Positions 42,452 through 50,372 of a stretch of 64,000 nucleotides of DNA are shown in pieces. Position numbers and translations under genes: made by a program. Positions within the stretch are counted from its first letter, which is position 1; each line of letters starts with the position of its first letter. The notes under the pieces are model-generated. The model was not told the origin of the DNA. It worked only from the letters and a program-made list of their open reading frames with translations, and did not search any database. The stretch is from Zoogloea oleivorans (GTDB taxonomy: Bacteria > Pseudomonadota > Gammaproteobacteria > Burkholderiales > Rhodocyclaceae), in the NCBI GenBank assembly GCA_030157785.1, contig JAOAUC010000078.1, positions 46,206-110,205 on the forward strand, given 5' to 3'.

Positions 42452-44059
42452 TCAGGGCACGATCCAGTCGCCATCCACCTCCAGCCGGCCGCTGCTGCCC
42501 ACCCGCATCCAGTACGCCCCCTTCGAGCCGAAACGCTGGCCCGGACCGAGGGTGAAGCGCGGAAAGGCCGTGGCCACGGCGCCGGCGTAGGAATCCTCCA
42601 CCAGCTCCAGCAGGTAATCCCGCGAATGCCGTCCGGCCATGGTGTAAAGCGCCCGAGCGGTAACTTCGCAGGCTGAATAGGTGTTGCCCTGGATGCGCTC
42701 CGTGTCGCGGGCGAGGGCCAGGCCGTGACCACTCATCCACCCGCCCAGGTTGAAAACCATGCGGGCGAGGCGCTCGTCGGGCAACTCGAAGGGGTAGGTG
42801 AAGCGCAGGGCCGGCCGCCAGGCGGGCGGAATCAGCGCACCGTCCGATGCCCGGTCCAGCTCGGCCAGCGTGCCGGACAGCAGCACCGAAATGCCCGCCG
42901 GCGGCGTTGGGCGGGCCGCAAAGAAGCGACGCAAATCGGCCGGCGCCAACCACAGCACCAGCGCGTCGCCTGCTTTCAGCGATGCGAGCAACTTGCGCGC
43001 CCGGGACTCGTCCAATGAACCCGCAAAACCCGCATCCAGCTGCTTTACACCCGGCAACGCAGCCGTCAGCGCCGCCGCCCCGAAACGGCCGATGTCCCTC
43101 TGCGCAAAAACCTGCACCACGCGCCGCGGCGGCCTTGCCTGCTCGGCCAGTTGGCGGGCCATCACGGCACCTTCGAGCGCCACACCGGGCCACAGGTAGA
43201 TCGACGCGTAGGGCGCCGGACCGGCGGCGTCGGTATTCGGGAAGAGGCAGGGCACGCCTTCGGCCTCGCAGAAATCATGTATCGGCTGCCATTCGCGGCC
43301 GACACCTGCGAGCAGGGCAAAGGCCGGCTGACTGCGCATGTGCTCGGCCAACTGGGCGCGCCAGCCTTCCTGCGGGCCTTCGAGCTGCCATTCGTCGAGC
43401 TGCCAGGGCTGGCGACCACTGCCCGGCTGCGGGCTGCGCTGGGCGACGCAATGCTGCAGCACGGCGCGCATGGCGTCGCGCTGACGCGGATCGGCATCGG
43501 GCGCGATGACCGTGGCGAGGTGCAGCGTGCCGCCGCTGGCCGCGTCGTCCACCCCCGGCGCCGGCGTGCTGCCGAGGCTGCGCATCCACGCGGAAAGGGC
43601 GGCGATCTCCCGATCGCTCAAGGTGTAGCGGGGCATCAGCGGCTCGAAGGGCACTCCGCCGGCGCCGATTCCCTCGCGCAGCGCACGCCCGAGGCTGGCC
43701 CCGTCGTAGGCCGGTCGGGTGCGAAAGGCGTGGTCCTGCAATGTCATGCCGGCGGCGCGCCGGGGCACGTGGCCGGACGCCGGTCGACCCGGGCTGAACA
43801 GCCCCAAACCGGCCACCGGCGGCACGATCACCACCCCCTCCACCGTGCCCATGCCACTGCGCCGGTGACACTGGACGCAGGCCATGTCGCGGCCGCGCAG
43901 GCGTTCGCCGCCAGGGCGCCAGCCTTCGAGCGGACTGCCGTCGGCACGCTGACCTTCCAGGTAGAGGCGCCGCCCCTCGGCAAGCAGCCCGTCATCGCCC
44001 AACACCGGCCGGGCGAGGAGGACCAGCAGCGCCAGAAAAACGCAGAGCTGGCGGATCAA
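42452..44059 (-). CDS. Cytochrome c / periplasmic-binding-protein fusion
   Basis: 535 residues. Signal peptide LCVFLALLVLLARPVLG, then a cytochrome c domain with heme motif CVQCH (Cys61, Cys64, His65) and a Met in LMPRY, and then a type-I periplasmic binding domain (about 175-520; LHLATVIAPDADP, SGTLAELDRASDG). TTG start at 44059 overlaps the SCO stop; no ATG allows the signal peptide. Such fusions might sense or bind a ligand while carrying electrons. The start codon is inferred. Confidence 0.75.
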   Translation of the reverse strand: MIRQLCVFLALLVLLARPVLGDDGLLAEGRRLYLEGQRADGSPLEGWRPGGERLRGRDMACVQCHRRSGMGTVEGVVIVPPVAGLGLFSPGRPASGHVPRRAAGMTLQDHAFRTRPAYDGASLGRALREGIGAGGVPFEPLMPRYTLSDREIAALSAWMRSLGSTPAPGVDDAASGGTLHLATVIAPDADPRQRDAMRAVLQHCVAQRSPQPGSGRQPWQLDEWQLEGPQEGWRAQLAEHMRSQPAFALLAGVGREWQPIHDFCEAEGVPCLFPNTDAAGPAPYASIYLWPGVALEGAVMARQLAEQARPPRRVVQVFAQRDIGRFGAAALTAALPGVKQLDAGFAGSLDESRARKLLASLKAGDALVLWLAPADLRRFFAARPTPPAGISVLLSGTLAELDRASDGALIPPAWRPALRFTYPFELPDERLARMVFNLGGWMSGHGLALARDTERIQGNTYSACEVTARALYTMAGRHSRDYLLELVEDSYAGAVATAFPRFTLGPGQRFGSKGAYWMRVGSSGRLEVDGDWIVP

Positions 44060-44655
44060 GGCCGCGGGGCCAGCATCGGACGCAGCTCGCCGAGGATGTC
44101 GGCAGCCTGGGCCAGGCCATCGAGGCGCACCCACGGCTGGCCCGGCGCCCGGCGCAGGAAACTGACCGGCGTGTGGCCCATCTTGTCCGGACGATAGCTG
44201 TTGAAGGCCTTCTGCACGGCGGTGCTGGCGGCACTGCTGCCGGTGAGAAAGAGCCACTGCTCGCCGGCACCAAACTGGCGCGCGTAGTCCTTCAGGCGTT
44301 TCGGCGTGTCCTGCTCCGGGTCGATGGACACCGACACGATGCGCACCCGCGCCCGCTCGGCCCCCAGGCGCTCCTGCACCTCGGCAAAGATCCGCGTCAT
44401 CGGCGGGCAAATGGCCGTGCAGCTGGTATAGATGAAGTTGAGCAGCACCGGCCGGCCATCGTCGATGGCCTCCGCAAAAACCAGCGTCGCGCCATCCTGG
44501 CTGCGCAGGCTGACCCGCGGCAGGGTGTAGGCCACTTCACTGCGGCTCAGCGCCGACGCGGCGTGATGGTGGTGGGCATGTTCGTCAGCCTGCAGGGCTG
44601 GTGAAAAGACGGCAGCGAGAAACGCGCAGGAGAAGACTGGAAGGCGTGGATGCAT
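44056..44655 (-). CDS. SCO family copper/thiol protein
   Basis: 199 residues. Signal peptide, His-rich stretch (EHAHHHHAA) at the mature N-terminus, thioredoxin-like fold with the metal-binding CxxxC (TSCTAICPP, Cys79 and Cys83) and the third ligand His in DKMGHTPVS. SCO proteins insert copper into cytochrome oxidase CuA or act as thiol reductases. Coupled to the cytochrome fusion; the extra His tract may add metal binding. Confidence 0.9.
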   Translation of the reverse strand: MHPRLPVFSCAFLAAVFSPALQADEHAHHHHAASALSRSEVAYTLPRVSLRSQDGATLVFAEAIDDGRPVLLNFIYTSCTAICPPMTRIFAEVQERLGAERARVRIVSVSIDPEQDTPKRLKDYARQFGAGEQWLFLTGSSAASTAVQKAFNSYRPDKMGHTPVSFLRRAPGQPWVRLDGLAQAADILGELRPMLAPRP

Positions 44656-44737
44656 GGTCTAGGATCAGCAGTAGGCGGTGACGCTGCGCAAGAATGGCGG
44701 TTTTGCCCATTGTCTTGCCGAAGCGGGTGGCGTTTCG

Positions 44738-44758
44738 TGAAGTACACCACGTACTTCA
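44738..44758. promoter_or_regulatory. Inverted repeat upstream of the SCO operon
   Basis: TGAAGTAC ACCAC GTACTTCA, perfect 8-bp arms around 5 nt, 83 bp upstream of the SCO start. It shares the GTACAC..GTAC core with the repeat before the multicopper oxidase but with a different gap. Either a copper-responsive operator or chance. Confidence 0.4.
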
Positions 44759-44886
44759 AGGCAGGATGTCGTAACTTCGGTTAAATGGGTTAATCAGCGT
44801 TAAGGGCGCGCAGCGCGGCACCAAGGCAGTGTTACGGTGAAGAACATTCATCGATAGCGGCAGGGCACCCCCCTGGAGAGATTTTT

Positions 44887-45474
44887 ATGAACGGATTCGA
44901 TTTCAAACGCCTGCAGAAAATTCTCCTGACTGTCGGGGTACTGGCGGTTGCCGGCCTGTGGATCGGCGAGGAAACGGGGCTGATCCTGGTGGCCTCGCCG
45001 CCCACGCCCCACGTCGTCGAACCCCGTCACGCAGAAGCACCGCCGGGCCTGGCGCTGCAGGGGGTGATCGCCGGCAACGACAGCGCACCGGGCGTAGCCA
45101 TCCTGGCCGAAACGGGCAAGCGTCCCGTGCTGGTGCCCGAGGGAGCCTCCTTCAACGAAGATATTCAGGTCGACCGGGTACTGCCCGACCGGGTCATCCT
45201 GCGCCAGCGCGGCGTTGCCACGCCCATCGTGCTGCACCTGACCCCACTGTCGGGGGGCGAAGCAATCGCCCCCGCCATGAGCAGCTCACGCAACGAGCTG
45301 TCGGGCGAGCGTGACGAGATTCCGCCGGCGCCTGCCAACCGGGCACCACCCAGCGCACAAATCGAAGCCTTGCCGGCCAACCGTGTTCCGGCCCCCTCCG
45401 ACGCCTCCGGCCAGCCCCCCGGCTCCGGCCTCACCGGCCCCGCTCTTCCCGGCGCTTCGGCCGCAGCGCAATAG
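44887..45474 (+). CDS. GspC/PilP-like HR-domain inner membrane protein
   Basis: 195 residues: short cytoplasmic start, one transmembrane helix (LLTVGVLAVAGLWIG), an all-beta domain (about 55-120; LALQGVIAG, VAILAETGKRPVLVPEG, VDRVLPDRVILRQRG) matching the HR domain of type II secretion GspC or pilus PilP, then a Pro/Ala-rich disordered tail. Good GGAGAG ribosome site. Other secretion genes are not in the window. Confidence 0.7.
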   Translation: MNGFDFKRLQKILLTVGVLAVAGLWIGEETGLILVASPPTPHVVEPRHAEAPPGLALQGVIAGNDSAPGVAILAETGKRPVLVPEGASFNEDIQVDRVLPDRVILRQRGVATPIVLHLTPLSGGEAIAPAMSSSRNELSGERDEIPPAPANRAPPSAQIEALPANRVPAPSDASGQPPGSGLTGPALPGASAAAQ

Positions 45475-45558
45475 GCCTCACCGGCGCGCAAACCCCGCCG
45501 CTCTTGCGCCCGGCGGGCAGGCCCCGCACAATTGGCCGTCATTTTCCCGGGCCAAGCC

Positions 45559-46197
45559 ATGCTCGCGCCTGATGCGCATCCGACCCTGCCCGCCAATCTG
45601 ATCGCCTGTCACGAGTGCGATCTGCTGCAGACCGAGCCACAACTCGCCCCCGGCGAGACGGCTCGCTGCGCGCGCTGCAAGGCCTTTCTCGCCCGCAATC
45701 CGCCCGATAGCATCGACCGGACCCTGGCGCTGACCCTGTGCGCCGCCATCCTCTACCTGCTGGCCAACGTCTATCCACTGGTGGGCCTGGAAATGCAGGG
45801 CCGCCGGGTCGAAGTGACACTGCTCGAAGCGGTGCAGGTGCTGTGGCGTGACGGCATGGGGCCGGTGGCGGCGCTGGTCTTCGTCACCGCGCTGCTGTTT
45901 CCGGTACTTGAACTGTTGATGATCCTGCTGGTGCTGGTGCCGCTGCGCCTCGGGCGGGTATCGCCGAAGCTGGCGGCCTTCTTCCGCCTGGTACGCTCGG
46001 TTCAGCCGTGGGGCATGACCGAAGTCTTTCTGCTCGGCATGCTGGTGTCGCTGGTCAAGCTGTCGCACCTGGCGCACGTCATTCTCGGCACTGCCTTCTG
46101 GGCCATGGCGGGCCTGATCCTCGCCCTCACCCTCGCCGGGCGCGCCTTCGACACCCGCCTGCTGTGGCAGACACCCCTTGCCGCGGAGCGCCCGTGA
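45559..46197 (+). CDS. pqiA: PqiA-like protein, first copy
   Basis: 212 residues from the ATG at 45559. N-terminal zinc-ribbon-like CHEC and CARC cysteines, then four transmembrane helices with the LYLLANVYPLVGLEM segment. PqiA-type integral membrane subunit of the MCE lipid-transport system. A second pqiA-like gene follows, with a GTG start overlapping the stop: the two halves of E. coli PqiA are here separate genes. Confidence 0.88.
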   Translation: MLAPDAHPTLPANLIACHECDLLQTEPQLAPGETARCARCKAFLARNPPDSIDRTLALTLCAAILYLLANVYPLVGLEMQGRRVEVTLLEAVQVLWRDGMGPVAALVFVTALLFPVLELLMILLVLVPLRLGRVSPKLAAFFRLVRSVQPWGMTEVFLLGMLVSLVKLSHLAHVILGTAFWAMAGLILALTLAGRAFDTRLLWQTPLAAERP

Positions 46198-46853
46198 ACG
46201 CGTTCCACGCCAACCCGCACCTCACCGCCCGCCAGGCCGGACTGATGAGTTGCCATATCTGCGCTCAGCTCGCCCACCTGCCGGACGGCGACAGGCACCA
46301 CCTGCGCTGCCCGCGCTGCGGCGCACCGATGCACATGCGAAAGCCCGCCAGCATCAGCACCACCTGGGCGCTGGTCATCGCCGCCGTCCTCCTGTACATC
46401 CCGGCCAACCTGCTGCCGATGATGGTCACCGCGTCGCTGATGGGCAGCCAGGAGGACACCATCATGAGCGGGGTGGTCTTTCTGTGGCAGTCGGGCTCGT
46501 GGCCGCTGGCGGCGGTGGTGTTCTTCGCCAGCGTGATGGTGCCGCTGCTCAAGATCATCGCCCTGATCTACCTCACCGCCTCGGTGCAGCGCCGCTCCCG
46601 CCAGAACCTGCTGCAGCGCGCCCGGCTGTACCGCATGGTCGAGTTCGTCGGACGCTGGTCCATGCTCGACATCTACGTGATCACCATTCTGGTGGCCCTG
46701 GTGCACTTCCAGGGCCTCGCCATCATCCAGGCCGGCCCGGCGGCCGTAGCCTTCGGCGCAGTGGTGGTGCTGACCATGTTCGCCGCCATGAGCTTCGACC
46801 CGCGCCTGATCTGGGACCCTCTCACCGATACCGAAGCGCTCACCCATGACTGA
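46194..46853 (+). CDS. pqiA: PqiA-like protein, second copy
   Basis: 219 residues, GTG start at 46194 overlapping the upstream TGA. N-terminal zinc-binding CHIC and CPRC, four helices with LYIPANLLPMMV and VEFVGRWSMLDIYV. Membrane subunit, forms a pair with the first PqiA-like protein. Overlaps pqiB by 8 nt. Confidence 0.9.
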   Translation: MNAFHANPHLTARQAGLMSCHICAQLAHLPDGDRHHLRCPRCGAPMHMRKPASISTTWALVIAAVLLYIPANLLPMMVTASLMGSQEDTIMSGVVFLWQSGSWPLAAVVFFASVMVPLLKIIALIYLTASVQRRSRQNLLQRARLYRMVEFVGRWSMLDIYVITILVALVHFQGLAIIQAGPAAVAFGAVVVLTMFAAMSFDPRLIWDPLTDTEALTHD

Positions 46854-48483
46854 ACCCGCAGCTCCCGCCCTTCCCGTCGCCGCCGTGGACAAGCCGGGGC
46901 GCTTCCGCATTCCGCTGGTGTGGATCATTCCGCTGGTGGCGGCCCTGATCGGCCTCTTCCTGGCTGCCCGCACCTACTACGAGCAGGGCCCGACCATCAC
47001 CATCCACTTCAAGACCGGCGAGGGCCTGGAGCCCGGCAAGACGCGCATCAAGTTCAAGGACGTGGATGTCGGCCAGATCACCGGCGTGGCCCTCGACGAG
47101 GACGGCGCCCACGTCATCGCCACCGCCAAGCTGGCCCGGGAGGCGGCCCGGCTGCTGGTGGACGACACCCGTTTCTGGGTGGTCAGCGCCAAGGTTTCCG
47201 GCAGTGCCGTGTCGGGCCTCGACACCCTGCTGTCCGGTGCCTATGTAGGCATGGACGCTGGAAAGTCGGGCGAAGAACGGCACCACTTCACCGGCCTTGA
47301 GGCCGCGCCGGTCATCACGTTCGACATACCCGGGCGCTCCTTTGTCCTGAAGGCGGAAACCCTTGGCTCGATCGGCGTCGGCACGCCGGTGTATTTCCGG
47401 CGCATCCAGGCTGGCCAGGTCACCGGTTTCAAGCTCGGTGAAAACGGCCGGCAGCTCGACATCCAGGTCTTCATCAAGAGCCCCTACGACCGTTTCGTGA
47501 CCACCGACAGCCGCTTCTGGAATGCCAGCGGGGTGGACGTGAAGCTCAGCGCCGACGGCGTGCAGGTGAATACCGAATCCTTCGCCTCCATCCTTGCCGG
47601 CGGGCTGGCCTTCCAGACGCCCGAAGGCCCCAACGACGAGCCGGCACCCAAGGACCACCGCTTCCGCGTCTTCTCCAACCGTGCCGAAGCCCTCAAGCAG
47701 CCTTACGCCACCGTGCGCCCCTACATGCTGCGCTTCACCGAAAGCGTGCGCGGGCTGTCGGTCGGTGCGCCGGTCGATTTTCGCGGCATCCAGGTGGGCG
47801 AAGTCACGGCCATTCATCCGGACTTCAACACCAGCACCATGGACCTGGGTCTGCTCGTCGAAATAGCCATCTTCCCCGGGCGCATGACGATCCGGCCCCA
47901 GCCCGGCAAGACGACGTTTTTCGGCAAGGACGCGGGGGACAAGGATTTTCGCGCCTTCATCGACAAACTGATCGCCAACGGCCTGCGCAGCCAGCTGCGC
48001 AGCGGCAATCTGGTTACCGGCCAGCTCTACGTGGCGCTCGACTTCTTCCCCGGCGCCAAGCCGGCCAAGGCCGACTGGAGCCAGACTCCGCCGGTGCTCC
48101 CGACCCAGCGCGGCAGCCTCGACGAGCTGCAAACCACCCTGCTGCGCATCGTCGCCAAGCTCGACAAGCTGCCGCTCGACGAAATCGGCCAGGACACCCG
48201 CAAGGCCATCGTCGGCCTCGGCCGGACCATTGACGAGGCCGAAGGTCTGGTCAAGCGCCTGAACGGTCTGGCCAGCGGTGATGTGCGCGACACGGTGGTC
48301 GAAGCCCGTGCCGCCATCGCCGACACCCGCAAGCTGCTGGCCAGCGATGCACCCCTGCAGCAGGATCTGCGCGCCAGCCTGCAGGAACTGTCCCGCGCGG
48401 CCCAGGCCCTGCGCCACCTGGCCGACACCCTCGACCGACATCCCGAAGCGCTGCTGCGCGGCAAACCCGAGGACAAACCCTGA
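46846..48483 (+). CDS. pqiB: PqiB-like MCE-domain protein
   Basis: 545 residues. One N-terminal transmembrane helix (VWIIPLVAALIGLFLAARTYY) followed by three MCE domains (GLEPGKTRIKFKDVDVGQITG first, LGSIGVGTPVYFRRIQAGQ second, GLSVGAPVDFRGIQVGE third) and a C-terminal coiled coil. Forms the periplasm-spanning tube for lipid movement between membranes. Coupled to pqiC by a 1-nt overlap (TGATG). Confidence 0.93.
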   Translation: MTEPAAPALPVAAVDKPGRFRIPLVWIIPLVAALIGLFLAARTYYEQGPTITIHFKTGEGLEPGKTRIKFKDVDVGQITGVALDEDGAHVIATAKLAREAARLLVDDTRFWVVSAKVSGSAVSGLDTLLSGAYVGMDAGKSGEERHHFTGLEAAPVITFDIPGRSFVLKAETLGSIGVGTPVYFRRIQAGQVTGFKLGENGRQLDIQVFIKSPYDRFVTTDSRFWNASGVDVKLSADGVQVNTESFASILAGGLAFQTPEGPNDEPAPKDHRFRVFSNRAEALKQPYATVRPYMLRFTESVRGLSVGAPVDFRGIQVGEVTAIHPDFNTSTMDLGLLVEIAIFPGRMTIRPQPGKTTFFGKDAGDKDFRAFIDKLIANGLRSQLRSGNLVTGQLYVALDFFPGAKPAKADWSQTPPVLPTQRGSLDELQTTLLRIVAKLDKLPLDEIGQDTRKAIVGLGRTIDEAEGLVKRLNGLASGDVRDTVVEARAAIADTRKLLASDAPLQQDLRASLQELSRAAQALRHLADTLDRHPEALLRGKPEDKP

Positions 48484-49052
48484 TGCGTCGTCTCCTGAGC
48501 ACCCTTGCGCTGGCCAGCCTGCTGGCGGCCTGCGGCACCACGCCGCCGATCCTCAATTACACCCTCGGTCCGGTGACCGCAGGGCCGGCAAGCGCACCGC
48601 CGGTGCAGACCGGCGCCAGCCTGGTGGTCGGCCCGGTCGGCGTACCGGCAGCCATTGACCGCCTGCACATGGTTCGCCTGCTCGACGACAGCCGGGCCGA
48701 GGTGTCGGACAGCCACCGCTGGGCCGCCCCGCTGAAAACCGAAATCGCCCGCCGGGTGGCCGGCGAACTGGCGCGTCACACTGCCTACACCCGGGCCGTG
48801 GCATGGCCCCAGGCGAGCATCGCCGAACCCGATCTGAGCCTGCCCATCGACGTGCAGCGCTTCGACGCCGACGGCTTCGAGCGGGTTACGCTGGAAGCCG
48901 TCTGGACCCTCCGCAAGGCCGGCAAGGATGTCACCAGCCGCCGCTTCGCCGCCACCGAACAGCTCGCCGCTCCCACCTGGGAAGCCCTCGCCGCCGCCCA
49001 CGGGCGCCTCGTGGACGCCCTTGCCCGGGACATTGCGGCAGCCCTGCCGTAG
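48483..49052 (+). CDS. pqiC: PqiC-like outer-membrane lipoprotein
   Basis: 189 residues. Signal peptide with lipobox LLAAC, then a DUF330/PqiC domain (YTLGPVTAGP, LVVGPVGVPAAIDRLHMV, WAAPLKTEIARRVAGELA). Outer-membrane component receiving lipids from the PqiB tube. Last gene of the operon. Confidence 0.9.
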   Translation: MRRLLSTLALASLLAACGTTPPILNYTLGPVTAGPASAPPVQTGASLVVGPVGVPAAIDRLHMVRLLDDSRAEVSDSHRWAAPLKTEIARRVAGELARHTAYTRAVAWPQASIAEPDLSLPIDVQRFDADGFERVTLEAVWTLRKAGKDVTSRRFAATEQLAAPTWEALAAAHGRLVDALARDIAAALP

Positions 49053-49159
49053 TTTTTGCGCCCTTGTCCGCCGGTCTGAAGCTTCTTGGCAACGAGCCAA
49101 ATACCTGGTTTTCGACTAGCACCCCAATTCCCTTCAGCATTTATTAATGACAAAGAATT

Positions 49160-49187
49160 GACTGTCGTCGAAAAAACGATAAAATTC
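49160..49187 (+). promoter_or_regulatory. Strong sigma-70-like promoter
   Basis: TTGACT (49160-49165), 16-bp spacer, TAAAAT (49182-49187) in an unusually AT-rich intergenic stretch, 95 bp before the lipoprotein gene. Confidence 0.6.
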
Positions 49188-49197
49188 GACCCTTTTG

Positions 49198-49216
49198 TCA
49201 TTTCCATAATGACATT
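49198..49216. promoter_or_regulatory. Inverted repeat just downstream of the promoter
   Basis: TGTCATT TCCAT AATGACA, perfect 7-bp arms. AATGACA occurs a third time just before the -35 (49148-49154). Position around the start site fits a repressor operator. Confidence 0.45.
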
Positions 49217-49281
49217 TAGATAAACAGGATCGGCTTGGCGCTTTGGCCCAGCAAGATCCTCAACGGGGATTGGTCAGGAAA

Positions 49282-49671
49282 ATGCATAACAAGAAACTGG
49301 TTTCGGTATTGATTTCAGCGAGTTTGACCCTGGGTGGCTGCGCATCCATCATCAAGGGAAACAGTGACAATATCACCGTCAACTCTCTCGAAAAGGGATC
49401 CGTAATCTATGTGGATGGCGCCGCACGCGGTGTAGATACCGCCATGGTTAACATCAAGAAAGGCAAACCGCATACCCTGCGTGTGGAGAAGGAAGGCTGC
49501 AAGGCCGTCACAGGTGAAAGCGGAGAAGCCTTCGAGCCTGTGTCACTACTTGGCATCCTGCTCGACTTCGGCCTTCTTTCCATCCCAATTGACATGATTT
49601 CCGGTGCCGCATGGAAGGTCGATCCCACAACCTACACCATGACCCCGATCTGCATGAAAGAAAACGGGTAA
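49282..49671 (+). CDS. Small lipoprotein, AT-richer than neighbours
   Basis: 129 residues. Signal peptide with lipobox LGGC, then a small beta-rich, PEGA-like module (GSVIYVDGAARGVDTAMVNIKKGKPHTL) and a hydrophobic stretch LLGILLDFGLLSIPIDMISGA that may be a hairpin or interfacial helix. Codons are less GC-rich than those around it, and the leader is AT-rich, suggesting acquisition. Start at the ATG at 49282, upstream AGGAAA. Function unknown. Confidence 0.65.
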   Translation: MHNKKLVSVLISASLTLGGCASIIKGNSDNITVNSLEKGSVIYVDGAARGVDTAMVNIKKGKPHTLRVEKEGCKAVTGESGEAFEPVSLLGILLDFGLLSIPIDMISGAAWKVDPTTYTMTPICMKENG

Positions 49672-49678
49672 CCACATC

Positions 49679-50302
49679 CTAGGGTTTCGTCGTGCTCTTG
49701 CGCGCTGCCGCCTTGGGCCGCTTGATGCGCGCCAGGCGACGGCGGATCTCGTCGGAATCCATCCACAGGTCGCTGCCCTGAAGAATGTGGTTGATGTCGG
49801 TGGGACTCAGAAAGGGTGTGCACAGGCGCGTCGTGACCTTCTCGAACCAATTACCGAGGGCCTGCACCTCGGCCAGTTGCTCGCTGCCCTTACCGGCAAA
49901 ACTGCTCGAATAGGTGTGGAACATGAGCTGGCAGTTGTCGTGCACCACCAGTTCGTCGCCGCTCAGAAAGATGAAGGCGGCCATCGAATAGGCCCGTGCT
50001 TCAAGCACAGTGACCACGTGGGCATCCGACGCCAGCATGTTGTTGATGATCTGCAGGCCGGTGTTGAAGTCGCCGCCCGGCGAATTGATGTGCAGGTAAA
50101 TCAGGTCGGTTTCGGAAGCCGAACGCAGGGTGTAGAACAGCTCGGTGTAGTGCTGAGGCGCCAGGATCTCGCCGCACAGGTAATACGACACCTGGTGGAT
50201 CGGCACGTGTCGCTCGTAACGCACCAGCCCGCCGAAGGGCTCCAGCTCGTCTTCATCTGGCGGTTCGCCGCCGGCACGACGGCCCGGGGGATGCTCAAGC
50301 AT
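49679..50302 (-). CDS. ClpP-like serine peptidase, atypical
   Basis: 207 residues. ClpP-fold region: VSYYLCGEI, DLIYLHINSPGGDFNTGLQI, ARAYSMAAFIFLSGDE with the nucleophilic Ser, and CQLMFHTYSS with the His. The C-terminal half differs from ClpP (longer, with KRPKAAARKS basic tail), so it may be a ClpP-related enzyme with another partner. Start at 50302 with a good AAGGAGA site. Third gene of the SNF2-kinase-ClpP run, 70 bp after the kinase gene. Confidence 0.8.
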   Translation of the reverse strand: MLEHPPGRRAGGEPPDEDELEPFGGLVRYERHVPIHQVSYYLCGEILAPQHYTELFYTLRSASETDLIYLHINSPGGDFNTGLQIINNMLASDAHVVTVLEARAYSMAAFIFLSGDELVVHDNCQLMFHTYSSSFAGKGSEQLAEVQALGNWFEKVTTRLCTPFLSPTDINHILQGSDLWMDSDEIRRRLARIKRPKAAARKSTTKP

Positions 50303-50372
50303 GGTCTTCTCCTTGTCGGCTCCACGATGCGAGAAGTATGCGACTGCCCGGCAGCCCTCACAATGACCGGCT

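Noticed and set aside
44660..44886. Promoter of the GspC-like gene
   Set aside because: Only an inverted repeat and weak A/T tracts are visible; no convincing -35/-10 pair.
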